A DNA stretch of 64,000 nucleotides from an uncultured Dysosmobacter sp. (GTDB taxonomy: Bacteria; Bacillota; Clostridia; Oscillospirales; Oscillospiraceae): positions 1 to 64,000 of the forward strand of contig NZ_CANRKH010000014.1 in the NCBI RefSeq assembly GCF_947631165.1, in the 5' to 3' direction. This document shows, piece by piece, positions 9,046-17,039 of this stretch (positions are counted from its first letter, which is position 1; each line of letters begins with the position of its first letter). Both the position numbers and the translations under genes were made by a program. The notes beneath the pieces were generated by a model. It was not told the origin of the DNA, ran no database searches, and worked only from the letters and a program-made list of their open reading frames with translations.

Positions 9046-11034
9046 ATGGATCAGTACATTGGAAAAATGCTGGATAACCGCTACGAGATCCTGGAACGTA
9101 TCGGCACCGGGGGCATGGCGGTGGTCTATAAGGCGAAGTGCCACCGGCTGAACCGATTGGTGGCGATCAAAATATTAAAGAGCGACCTGGCCCAGGATGC
9201 GGATTTCCGCCGTCGCTTCAACGCGGAGTCCCAGGCTGTCGCCCAGCTGTCTCACCCCAATATCGTGTCTGTTTACGACGTGTCCAAGGGCGGCGATGTC
9301 GAGTATATCGTCATGGAGCTGATCGACGGCATCACGCTGAAGCAATACATGGAGAAGCGCGGGCAGCTCAACTGGCGGGAGTCTCTGCACTTCATAACCC
9401 AGATCATGCGGGGCCTCTCCCATGCCCACAGCCGGGGCATCGTTCACCGGGATATCAAGCCCCAGAACATCATGGTCCTGCGGGACGGCAGTGTGAAGGT
9501 GGCTGATTTCGGCATCGCCTGCCTGGAAAATTCCGCCCAGACCCTGACCCAGGAGGCCCTTGGCTCCGTCCATTATATTTCCCCGGAGCAGGCTCGGGGC
9601 GACCGGACCGACGCCCGCAGCGACATCTATTCCGCCGGCGTGGTGCTGTATGAGATGCTGGCGGGAAGGCTGCCCTTTGAGGGGGATTCCGCCGTGTCCG
9701 TGGCCATTCAGCACCTCAGCTCCATCCCCCTGCCTCCCCGGGAGATCAACCCAGATATCCCAGAGCAGCTGGAGCTGATCTGCATGAAGGCCATGGCGCC
9801 GGATCTGGAACGGCGCTACTTCTCGGCGGAGGAGATGATCGCCGACCTGGAGGCCTTCCGCAAAAATCCTGACGTGGAGCTGGAATTCCAGAAGGAGGAC
9901 CTGCGGCCCACGGAGGAGGACGAGCCTACCCAGCTGCTGCACACCGCCGCTGTGACAGGCGGCACGACCTCCAGGACCTCCAGAGCCTCCCGCCCCGCTG
10001 TGGAGCGCCGCCGGGAGTATGAGGATGACGAACCGGAACAGCGGGGCGGCGGCAGGACGCGGGCGGTGCTGATCGGCATCGTGTGCGTGCTGGCAGTGGC
10101 CTTGGTGGCGGTCCTTTTCAAGACCATTTTCAGTTCCTTCGGTACGCCGGTGCCGGAGCAGTACACGGTCCCGAATATTTTAGGCTACACGCTGGAAGCT
10201 GCTAATCAACACGCGGATATCAAGGACATCTTTACCATCGAGGTCAACGAGGAGACCATCACCGACAGTGAGTATGACCCGGGAGAGATCGCTAAGCAGT
10301 CTCCTAAGGCTGGCGAGGTCCGTAAGGGTGAACAGCTGGTGATCGAGGTCTGGCTCAGCGCCGAGGCGGAGAGCGACACCATGCCGGACGTGACCGGCAA
10401 AAGCGTGGCGGAGGCCCGCAGCATCACGCTGAAAGACCTTATTGAGAAGTATGAGCTGATGCTGGAAGCCAAGGAAGAGGATAAAAAGTATGATGACGAA
10501 GTGCCGGAAGGCAGCATCATCTCCAGTATCCCTGCCGCGGGCGAGACGCTGGCAAAGGGCCAGACCATCCGTCTGATCGTCAGCAAAGGCCCCCAGCCCA
10601 TCGCCTATATCCCCTTCAAGGGGCTGACGCTGCAGCAGGCGCTGGAACAGCTGAAGCGGCTGGGCCTGGAGGATGGAACCATCAATTATCAGGCCAGCCA
10701 GGAACCCGCCGAGACTGTCATCGGCCAGGACCCGGACCCGGAAACCGTGACGGAGGTGGCACCGGGCACGAAGGTGAATCTGGTGGTCAGCTCTGGCCCC
10801 AACTCCATGGCCGGCAGTGATATTCTGATGATCCCCCTGCCCACAGACCGGGAGACGGGCATCCTGAAGGTCTATCAGGATGGAGAAGTGATCGTAAACA
10901 AAGAAGAGGTGGATTGTACGCCGGGGACCTATTCCAAGGAGATCTTCGGCAGCGGCGAGGTCCACATCATCGCCTATCTGGATGACGAGCTGATCTTCGA
11001 TCAGTGGATCACCATTGACCCTTACAATGGCTGA
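9046..11034 (+). CDS. prkC: Membrane Ser/Thr protein kinase with PASTA repeats
   Basis: 662 residues. The cytosolic kinase domain (1-270) has the Gly loop GTGGMAVVYKA, Lys42 in VAIKILK, catalytic HRDIKPQN (Asp136) and DFG at 154-156. An acidic linker leads to one transmembrane helix at about 335-357. At least three extracellular PASTA repeats follow; they sense peptidoglycan fragments in the family and trigger spore germination or growth in B. subtilis. The last about 60 residues form an extra C-terminal domain. AGAAGGGGGG precedes ATG 9046. The 3' end overlaps rsgA by 8 bp. Confidence 0.95.
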   Translation: MDQYIGKMLDNRYEILERIGTGGMAVVYKAKCHRLNRLVAIKILKSDLAQDADFRRRFNAESQAVAQLSHPNIVSVYDVSKGGDVEYIVMELIDGITLKQYMEKRGQLNWRESLHFITQIMRGLSHAHSRGIVHRDIKPQNIMVLRDGSVKVADFGIACLENSAQTLTQEALGSVHYISPEQARGDRTDARSDIYSAGVVLYEMLAGRLPFEGDSAVSVAIQHLSSIPLPPREINPDIPEQLELICMKAMAPDLERRYFSAEEMIADLEAFRKNPDVELEFQKEDLRPTEEDEPTQLLHTAAVTGGTTSRTSRASRPAVERRREYEDDEPEQRGGGRTRAVLIGIVCVLAVALVAVLFKTIFSSFGTPVPEQYTVPNILGYTLEAANQHADIKDIFTIEVNEETITDSEYDPGEIAKQSPKAGEVRKGEQLVIEVWLSAEAESDTMPDVTGKSVAEARSITLKDLIEKYELMLEAKEEDKKYDDEVPEGSIISSIPAAGETLAKGQTIRLIVSKGPQPIAYIPFKGLTLQQALEQLKRLGLEDGTINYQASQEPAETVIGQDPDPETVTEVAPGTKVNLVVSSGPNSMAGSDILMIPLPTDRETGILKVYQDGEVIVNKEEVDCTPGTYSKEIFGSGEVHIIAYLDDELIFDQWITIDPYNG

Positions 11035-11914
11035 GGGGCGCATTCAAAAAGCCCTCAGCGGCTTCTATTATGTGGATACCGGCAGTGAGGTGCTGCGCTG
11101 CCGGGCCAGGGGAAAATTTCGCAGGGAGGGCATCTCTCCCCTGGTGGGGGATCGGGTGGAGGTCCGGGAACTGGGGCATGGCGAGGGCTTTGTGGAGAAG
11201 ATCCTGCCCCGGAAAAACGCCTTTGCCCGGCCTGCCGTGGCTAACATCGATCAGATGGTGATCATCGCCTCCGGTGCGGTTCCCAAGACAGATCCCTATT
11301 TGATCGACCGGGTCTCTGCTATTGCGGAGCTGAAGGGCTGCCAGGTCATCGTTCTGCTGAACAAATGCGACCTGGACACGGCCGACAGCCTGTACCGCGT
11401 TTACCAGGCGTCAGGCTTCCCGACCCTGCGGGTCAGCGCCGAGACGGGGGAGGGCTTGGAGGAACTGAAGCCTCTGATATCTGATAAGTTATCAGCCTTT
11501 ACAGGAAACTCCGGCGTTGGAAAATCCAGCATTTTGAACGCGCTGGATCCGGATTTTCATCTTCAGGTGGGGGAGGTCAGCGACGCCCTGGGCCGCGGCC
11601 GCCACACGACCCGGCATGTGGAGTTGTTCCGGCTGGCCTGCGGCGGCGAGATCGTGGATTCCCCCGGATTTTCCTCCTTTGAGACAGAGGAACTGAATCT
11701 GGAGCTGAAGCACCGTTTGCCAGAGACCTTTCCAGAGTTCGTACCCTATTTGCCGGACTGCCGCTTTGTGGGGTGCAGCCACACGAAAGAAAAGGGGTGT
11801 GCCGTGCTGGAGGCGCTGCGCAGGGGAGAGATCCAAAAGAGCCGCCATGACAGCTATCTGCGGCTCTACGAAGAGCTGAAGCCGCTGAAGGACTGGCAGG
11901 ATCAGAAAAAATAA
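11027..11914 (+). CDS. rsgA: Ribosome small-subunit GTPase RsgA
   Basis: 295 residues. It is a late 30S assembly factor and a naturally circularly permuted GTPase: the G4 motif NKCD comes before the G1 P-loop GNSGVGKSS and the G3 DSPGF. An N-terminal OB fold and a C-terminal zinc site (CRFVGCSHTKEKGC) complete it. ATG 11027 lies inside the prkC end, so it is coupled. In B. subtilis rpe and thiN follow; both are missing here and a terminator comes next. Confidence 0.95.
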   Translation: MAEGRIQKALSGFYYVDTGSEVLRCRARGKFRREGISPLVGDRVEVRELGHGEGFVEKILPRKNAFARPAVANIDQMVIIASGAVPKTDPYLIDRVSAIAELKGCQVIVLLNKCDLDTADSLYRVYQASGFPTLRVSAETGEGLEELKPLISDKLSAFTGNSGVGKSSILNALDPDFHLQVGEVSDALGRGRHTTRHVELFRLACGGEIVDSPGFSSFETEELNLELKHRLPETFPEFVPYLPDCRFVGCSHTKEKGCAVLEALRRGEIQKSRHDSYLRLYEELKPLKDWQDQKK

Positions 11915-11924
11915 TGTATCAAGA

Positions 11925-11952
11925 CCGCCGGACGCTATGTCCGGCGGTTTTT
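11925..11952 (+). terminator. Rho-independent terminator after rsgA
   Basis: A perfect 9-bp stem CCGCCGGAC / GTCCGGCGG with loop GCTAT is followed by TTTTT. It closes the long yicC-rsgA gene string. Confidence 0.9.
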
Positions 11953-12012
11953 CCTTTGAACACGGGACAAAGCCGGCGTATATACTGGACCAGAAGAGGA
12001 GGCGAGGCACAC

Positions 12013-12159
12013 ATGTTTGGCGGAAGCTGTCTGTTGGGGATCTGCGCTGTGGCGCTTGGCTCCGGCATTTTGATTGCGGCGATCTTTCCCGTTGGGGCGC
12101 TTCTTTTTTTGGTGGCTTTTTTGCTGATCGCCTGTGGCCTGGCCTGCTGCAAACGCTGA
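12013..12159 (+). CDS. Small hydrophobic protein, unknown function
   Basis: 48 residues starting at ATG 12013 with GAGGAGG about 10 nt upstream. The product is almost wholly hydrophobic (about residues 5-44, possibly one long or two short membrane helices) with cysteines at both ends and a basic CCKR tail. It sits between rsgA and spoVM. I do not recognise a family function. The good ribosome site and lack of overlap with other genes support it as real. Confidence 0.6.
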   Translation: MFGGSCLLGICAVALGSGILIAAIFPVGALLFLVAFLLIACGLACCKR

Positions 12160-12184
12160 GGCATGGGAAAGGAGAGTATTTGGT

Positions 12185-12259
12185 ATGAACATCGTGGTCT
12201 GGCGGTCCCCCAAGGCTCTGCGGGGCATTCTGCGGAAAATCTTCCATGTGAAGGCATAA
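12185..12259 (+). CDS. spoVM: Stage V sporulation protein SpoVM (24 residues)
   Basis: A 25-codon reading frame (ATG 12185, TAA 12257-12259) with AAAGGAG 10 nt upstream. MNIVVWRSPKALRGILRK aligns without gaps to B. subtilis SpoVM: Pro9, Lys10, Leu12, Gly14, Ile15 and Arg17 are identical. SpoVM is an amphipathic helix that marks the convex forespore membrane and recruits SpoIVA. The context agrees, since spoVM lies at the end of the prpC-prkC-rsgA cluster in B. subtilis. spoIVA is 4.8 kb downstream. Confidence 0.85.
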   Translation: MNIVVWRSPKALRGILRKIFHVKA

Positions 12260-12317
12260 CCGTCTCCGGCGGTTCATAGAGTAGGACATGAACTGCCGGG
12301 AAAGGAAGGAACCCTTC

Positions 12318-13847
12318 ATGGAACTGGAATTGAAAAAAGCAAGCCTGGATGCTTATGAAACAGGCGGGGAGCTGACGCTGACCCAGGAGGAGACGGCGGA
12401 GACCATCGTTCCGGATTACTGTCCCGATATCGCCCGGATCATCGAGACCGACGGAAAGATCTACATACACAGCCGGGAACTGCGGGATGGCAGAGCGGAG
12501 GTCACCGGTACTGTCCGAGTCACGGTGCTGTATACCCCTGACGGCGGAGAGGGTATCCGGACCCTGGAATTCGCCATGCCCTTTACGGCGGAGAGCGACA
12601 ACCGGGGCCTGCCGGGCTGCGCGTATCTGACTGCCGAAGTGGAGCCGGAGTTTCTGGAGACCCGAATGCTGAACCCTCGCAAGGTCTTTACCCACTGCAA
12701 GCTGGTGACCCGGCTGACAGGCTACCAAAAGGCTCCGCTGCTGTTCTGTACCGACGTGGAGACCGAGGGCCTGGAAAAGCGGCAGGAACAGCAGCACGCT
12801 GTCCTTTTGACGGGAATTTCTGAAAAGGATTTTACCTTTACAGAAGAGATGAGCTTATCACCGGGACGGGACGGAGCGGCGGAGCTGCTGACCAGTCAGG
12901 TATCCAGCGCCGTGACAGAAACAAAGATGGTGGGCAGCAAGCTGATTTTCAAAGGCGTTTTCGTGGTGTCGCTGCTGTACCGCACCGTCGGCGGACAGTA
13001 TTGCTCTACCGCCAGCGAGCTGCCGTTTTCTCAGATCATGGAGGTGGAGGGCACCGGGGAGGGAGCCGCTGCATCTGTGCAGCTGCAGCTGACAGGCGCG
13101 GACTTCCAGATCGACGGCGATGACGCCGAAGGCCGCCAGATCGCGGTGACGCTGTATCTCCACGCCACGGCGCTGCTGCGGGAAGAACGGGACCTGACAC
13201 TGTTGAGCGACCTGTATTCCACGGCCTACGATATGACCTATGAAGCGTCGCCGCTTTCGCTGACGGCGTTTTACGAGACCATGTCCCGCCGTCAGACGGT
13301 GCGGGAAGTCCTGGAGATCGGCGTGGTGGCAGAGAGCATCCTGTCTCTTTCCGCCGTCTGCGGAGCGGTGTCCGTCAGCCGGGAAGGGGAAAACGCGGTA
13401 CTGCGTGTCGGCGTGACGATACGAGCGCTGTATTTGGATGAGGGCGGCGTGCCGCTGGTGGCGGAGCGATGCGTGGACGCCAGCTGTACTTTGGAACTTC
13501 CAGCGGACTGCCGGGTCACTGCCCGGGCTGTCTGCGGCGAGGACGTCCAAGGCAGTCTGGGGGACCGGGGCATCGAGGTGCGGTTCCCGGTGGATTTCCG
13601 GATAGAAGCAGCCAGCCGGGCCAAGCGGGTCTGTATCACCGGCGCCAAGCTGGACACAGAGTCCGCCAAAGACTTGACGGGAGCGCCGTCGCTGGTGCTG
13701 CGGTGCCTTGGGAAGCAGGAGAGCGCCTGGGATCTGGCAAAGCGGTATAACACCACCATCGCTACTATCCTGGCGGCCAACCAGCTGGAGGACGAAGCAG
13801 AGCTGCCGCGGGAAAAGCTGCTGCTGATCCCGAGAAAGCGGGCGTGA
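12318..13847 (+). CDS. sipL: SPOCS (DUF3794) plus LysM protein, SipL-like spore coat morphogenetic factor
   Basis: 509 residues. The N-terminal two thirds hold repeated DUF3794/SPOCS segments (VPDYCPDIARII near 35, RVTVLYTP near 75, FKGVFVVSLLYR near 215, VSILSL-type strands later). A C-terminal LysM runs over about residues 462-507 (SAWDLAKRYNTTIATILAANQL…LLLIP). This is the domain order of Clostridioides difficile SipL, which binds SpoIVA via LysM to build the coat basement layer. ATG 12318 has AAAGGAAGG upstream. Adjacency to spoVM and nearby spoIVA supports the role; the gene symbol is by architecture. Confidence 0.82.
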   Translation: MELELKKASLDAYETGGELTLTQEETAETIVPDYCPDIARIIETDGKIYIHSRELRDGRAEVTGTVRVTVLYTPDGGEGIRTLEFAMPFTAESDNRGLPGCAYLTAEVEPEFLETRMLNPRKVFTHCKLVTRLTGYQKAPLLFCTDVETEGLEKRQEQQHAVLLTGISEKDFTFTEEMSLSPGRDGAAELLTSQVSSAVTETKMVGSKLIFKGVFVVSLLYRTVGGQYCSTASELPFSQIMEVEGTGEGAAASVQLQLTGADFQIDGDDAEGRQIAVTLYLHATALLREERDLTLLSDLYSTAYDMTYEASPLSLTAFYETMSRRQTVREVLEIGVVAESILSLSAVCGAVSVSREGENAVLRVGVTIRALYLDEGGVPLVAERCVDASCTLELPADCRVTARAVCGEDVQGSLGDRGIEVRFPVDFRIEAASRAKRVCITGAKLDTESAKDLTGAPSLVLRCLGKQESAWDLAKRYNTTIATILAANQLEDEAELPREKLLLIPRKRA

Positions 13848-13869
13848 GCGTCTCCATCAAAAACAAAAA

Positions 13870-13911
13870 AGGACCTGTCCCGGCTTTGGCCAGGATGGGT
13901 CCTGATTTTTT
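13870..13911 (+). terminator. Bidirectional terminator between sipL-like gene and the amino-acid ABC operon
   Basis: An 11-bp stem with two G-U pairs (13870-13880 with 13893-13903) is followed by a T run at 13905-13911. On the other strand the same hairpin is followed by a T run from 13870 downward. It therefore serves the convergent genes on both sides. Confidence 0.75.
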
Positions 13912-14389
13912 ATGCGTGGCGGTAGGTGCCCAGAATGCTGCCCTGCTGAAGGATATGTCCCTTCATGGCTTTTACCAGCGTTTTCCGGTCAGACGCGGCA
14001 TCCGCGCCCAGAAAACAGTCCAGTGCGTAAAAGCTGAAGCGATAACGGTGGGGCTTGTGGGCAAAAAAGGGCGGCTTTGGACCGCGGTAGCGGTTCCGGC
14101 CATAGGCGATCCCCTGGACTGCGCGGTCAAGGGTCCGTTTGCCGTGGGGGATGTGGGCCGGGATGTCCTCCACAGGTGTAATATCCCAGATCAGCCAATG
14201 GGGATAAGCGGAAAACAGGGGGACGTCCAGATCATCCAGGATAATGGCCAGCGAGACAGCGGCGGAGCTCAAACCGGAGATATGGAATGGGGGAGAAACG
14301 TCCTCGCCATAGCCGGTATACTGCTCAGGAATGGAGCCGCCATGGGAAAAAGCAGAGCTTGTGACCACCAAAGGCATCAGCATATCCAT
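13910..14389 (-). CDS. YbhB/YbcL family (PEBP, Raf-kinase-inhibitor-like) protein
   Basis: 159 residues with the PEBP pattern: the opening VTSSAFSHGGSIPEQYTGYG, a DDLDVPLFSAYPHWLIWDI ligand-site segment, and the GPKPPFFAHKPHRYRFSFYALD motif. Bacterial members are cytosolic or periplasmic proteins of uncertain function. GGAG lies 6 nt upstream of the ATG. The gene starts 1 bp after the ATPase stop, so it is the last gene of the ABC operon. Any link to amino-acid transport is only positional. Confidence 0.88.
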   Translation of the reverse strand: MDMLMPLVVTSSAFSHGGSIPEQYTGYGEDVSPPFHISGLSSAAVSLAIILDDLDVPLFSAYPHWLIWDITPVEDIPAHIPHGKRTLDRAVQGIAYGRNRYRGPKPPFFAHKPHRYRFSFYALDCFLGADAASDRKTLVKAMKGHILQQGSILGTYRHA

Positions 14390-14390
14390 A

Positions 14391-15158
14391 TCAATTCTCC
14401 GAATACCGGGCCAGGAACTGGCGGGTCCGTTCTTCCTTGGGATGATCGATGACCTCCCTGGGATCGCCCTGCTCTACGATGACGCCGCCATCCATAAAAA
14501 TCACCTGGTCCGCTACGTCCCGGGCGAAGGCCATTTCGTGGGTCACGATGATCATGGTGGTTTTTTGTTCCGCAAGGCTCCGGATGACCCGCAGGACTTC
14601 GCCGGTCAGCTCCGGGTCAAGGGCGGAGGTAGGCTCGTCAAAGCAGAGAATATCCGGGTGCAGAGCCAGCGCCCGGGCAATGGCGACCCGCTGCTGCTGA
14701 CCGCCGGAGAGCTGATGGGGATAGTGGTCCGCCCGGTCGGCCAGCCCCATCTGAGCCAGCAGCTCCCGTCCGGCCTTGACGATGGACTCCTTGCTCTCGC
14801 CGCCCCGCTCCTTGGCCAGCAGCTCCCGGGCCAGGGTGACGTTTTGCAGCACCGTGTACTGAGGAAAGAGGTTAAAGTTCTGAAATACCATGCCGAAGTG
14901 GAGCCGCTTGGCGCGGATCTCTTTTTCGTTCTGCGTGGCGGGATCGGCAGCGTCAAAGATCACGTTTCCCTGCACGGAAATGGTGCCGTTGTCGGGCTTT
15001 TCCAAGAAGTTCAGGCACCGCAGCAGGGTCGTCTTGCCGCTGCCGGAGGAACCGATGATGGACAGGGCCTGTCCCTGTTCCAGTGAGAAGCTGATGTCAT
15101 TGAGGACCTTCGTGGCGCCGAAGTGCTTTTCGATATGGTTGACTTCCAGAATAGACAT
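14391..15158 (-). CDS. Polar amino acid ABC transporter ATP-binding protein
   Basis: 255 residues. Walker [10 protein letters not shown], signature LSGGQQQR, Walker B with [11 protein letters not shown] and the switch His in VTHEM are all present. The sequence resembles GlnQ/ArtP-type ATPases. ATG 15158 has AGGAGGCG upstream. The permease gene ends 11 bp before it. Together with the permease and binding protein it forms a complete importer. Confidence 0.94.
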   Translation of the reverse strand: MSILEVNHIEKHFGATKVLNDISFSLEQGQALSIIGSSGSGKTTLLRCLNFLEKPDNGTISVQGNVIFDAADPATQNEKEIRAKRLHFGMVFQNFNLFPQYTVLQNVTLARELLAKERGGESKESIVKAGRELLAQMGLADRADHYPHQLSGGQQQRVAIARALALHPDILCFDEPTSALDPELTGEVLRVIRSLAEQKTTMIIVTHEMAFARDVADQVIFMDGGVIVEQGDPREVIDHPKEERTRQFLARYSEN

Positions 15159-15169
15159 AAGGCGCCTCC

Positions 15170-15892
15170 TTATCTGAAGTAGCTGAGCTTGCGCTCGATG
15201 TAGTTGAAAATAATGGTCAGGATGCCGACAAAGAGCAGGTAATACACCGCTGTGTAGAACAGGGGCCAAGTGATGCCGTTGGATTTCATAAAGGCCTCAC
15301 CGGCCTTGATCAGCTCCGTGATGGCGATGATGCGGGCCAGGGAAGTGTCTTTCACCAGGGTGATGATCTCATTGGACATGGGAGGGACGACCCGCTTGAC
15401 CATTTGGAGCAGCGTCACCTTGAAGAAGATCTGCCGCTTTGTCATCCCCAGCACCTCTCCGGCCTCCCGCTGGCCCACGGGGACGCCTTCAATGCCTCCC
15501 CGGAAGATCACGGAGAAATAACAGGCGTAGTTGATGACAAAGGCCAGGGTACAGGCAGACATACGCCCAGCGGAGAAGGACCAGATATTGTTGTCGAACC
15601 AGAGGCCAGGGCCGTAAAAAATGATGATGAGCTGAAGCATCAGCGGCGTGCCACGGATGATCCAGACGATGATATTTGTCAGACCACTGATGGGCCGCAG
15701 CTCTGCCAGCCAGCGGGTCGCTGGGCCGGGAGTCTCCTGGCCATAGAGCAGAAAGCGGAAGGGCTGCCATTTGCTCATAGAGCCAAAGGCGACCACCAGT
15801 CCCAGGGGAAGGCCAAACAACAGCGTGAGGAAAAAGAGCTGCGTGGCGGCGCCTAGGCCTTTTATCAGGGACAGGGTTACAGTCCAAAACAT
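15170..15892 (-). CDS. Polar amino acid ABC transporter permease
   Basis: 240 residues with several hydrophobic helices. The EAA-loop region carries [20 protein letters not shown], typical of HisMQ-type amino-acid permeases, as is [17 protein letters not shown] 15892 follows AAGGAG by 8 nt; an upstream in-frame start at 15922 lacks a ribosome site. A strong hairpin separates this gene from the binding-protein gene, so the permease and ATPase are likely made at lower levels. Confidence 0.92.
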   Translation of the reverse strand: MFWTVTLSLIKGLGAATQLFFLTLLFGLPLGLVVAFGSMSKWQPFRFLLYGQETPGPATRWLAELRPISGLTNIIVWIIRGTPLMLQLIIIFYGPGLWFDNNIWSFSAGRMSACTLAFVINYACYFSVIFRGGIEGVPVGQREAGEVLGMTKRQIFFKVTLLQMVKRVVPPMSNEIITLVKDTSLARIIAITELIKAGEAFMKSNGITWPLFYTAVYYLLFVGILTIIFNYIERKLSYFR

Positions 15893-15922
15893 ATCGGGAT
15901 TCTCCTTCGTTGTTGTGATCAA

Positions 15923-15969
15923 AAAAACTGCCCAAAGGCAGAGAGCTGTGAAAAGCTCTCTGCCTTTGG
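15923..15969 (-). terminator. Strong intra-operon hairpin terminator/attenuator
   Basis: A perfect 16-bp stem (15932-15947 with 15954-15969, loop GTGAAA) is followed on the minus strand by a seven-T run. It lies between the binding-protein gene and the permease gene. It would let most transcripts stop after the binding protein or protect that mRNA's 3' end, with read-through into the transport genes. Confidence 0.85.
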
Positions 15970-15987
15970 CATATCAAAGAGGGGAAT

Positions 15988-16818
15988 TTATTTGGTAACG
16001 ACCACCTGGGCGTTGTTACAGTAAGCGTTGGTGCACTCCATGGCCTCCATGACGGCATCGGTCAGGGTCATGCCGTTCCACACCACATCGATGTTGTTGG
16101 ACTCCAGCTCCATGATCTTGCTGTCCCAGTCGATGACGATGAACTGAGGTTCCACACCCAGTTTCTCCGCCACCAGCTTGGCCATGTCGGCGTCGAAGCC
16201 GATCCACTCACCGGACGCGTCCTTGTAATCCATAGGCTCGAACTCGGTGATACCGATGACCAGCGTGCCCTTGTCCTGGATGTAGGCTACATCACTGTCG
16301 GTCTCAGAGGCGGTGAACGCAGAAGCAGCCTGCTCCACCAGAGCCTCCTGAACGCCGTAGGTCTCGGCAATCGTCTGCATAGTGCCGTCGGCATAAGCCT
16401 CGCCAAAGACGGAGTTGATGTAAGACGCCAGATCGCTGCCCTTGCGGCAGCCAACGCCGTACAGCTCCTCGGTCAGCTTCTGATCGGTGACTTTCAAATC
16501 GGGATAGCTGGTGCCTTCGCCCACCATGGCGCCAGCCATGAGGGAGTCGATGATAGCGGCGTCAGAGGTGCCGGCCTGGACTTCCATCAAAGCGTCGGCC
16601 TGAGAGCTGACAGAATTGACCTCAAATCCATTTTCCTGGGCGACAGCCTCGCCGGCGGAACCGGCTTCCACGGCATAGATCACAGACTCGGCAGGCTCCT
16701 GCGTGTCAGCAGGCTCTTTCGTATCGGTGGGAGCTTCCTCTTTACCGCCGCAGGCGGCCAGAGACAGGACCATCACCAGGGCCAGCAGCAAGGCCCAGAT
16801 ATTCTTCATATTTTTCAT
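15988..16818 (-). CDS. Amino-acid ABC transporter substrate-binding lipoprotein, apparently circularly permuted
   Basis: 276 residues. A lipoprotein signal peptide ends at lipobox LAAC (Cys23), followed by a Glu/Thr/Pro-rich linker. The order of the mature halves is reversed. The part normally second (VEAGSAGEA…DAAIIDSLMAG…ELYGVGCRKGSDL…) occupies residues about 45-165. The normally first lobe (TLVIGITEFEPMDYKD…GFDADMAKLVAEKLGV…VWNGMTLT) occupies 185-276 and stops right after NNAQVVVTK, the hinge strand where lobe 1 usually passes into lobe 2. GGAGG precedes ATG 16818. Family membership is clear; the permutation is read directly from segment order. Confidence 0.9.
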   Translation of the reverse strand: MKNMKNIWALLLALVMVLSLAACGGKEEAPTDTKEPADTQEPAESVIYAVEAGSAGEAVAQENGFEVNSVSSQADALMEVQAGTSDAAIIDSLMAGAMVGEGTSYPDLKVTDQKLTEELYGVGCRKGSDLASYINSVFGEAYADGTMQTIAETYGVQEALVEQAASAFTASETDSDVAYIQDKGTLVIGITEFEPMDYKDASGEWIGFDADMAKLVAEKLGVEPQFIVIDWDSKIMELESNNIDVVWNGMTLTDAVMEAMECTNAYCNNAQVVVTK

Positions 16819-17039
16819 CTTTCGATCCTCCAAATTTCCGGGCGGTATCCCGTCCATTTAATTCATTAGCAGTTTACCATACTAAATTGCAGGTGTAAAT
16901 ACAGAAAACGCCGGAAGTGTGCAGAAGAAGCAAAAGCCTTTTTGTGCATATCGTCCAAAGAAAGACGGGCCGTCATACTTTTGCGGCAGCGGACATAAAG
17001 TTGGAACAAGACTATGGAGCGGAAAAAGGACGGGATGCT

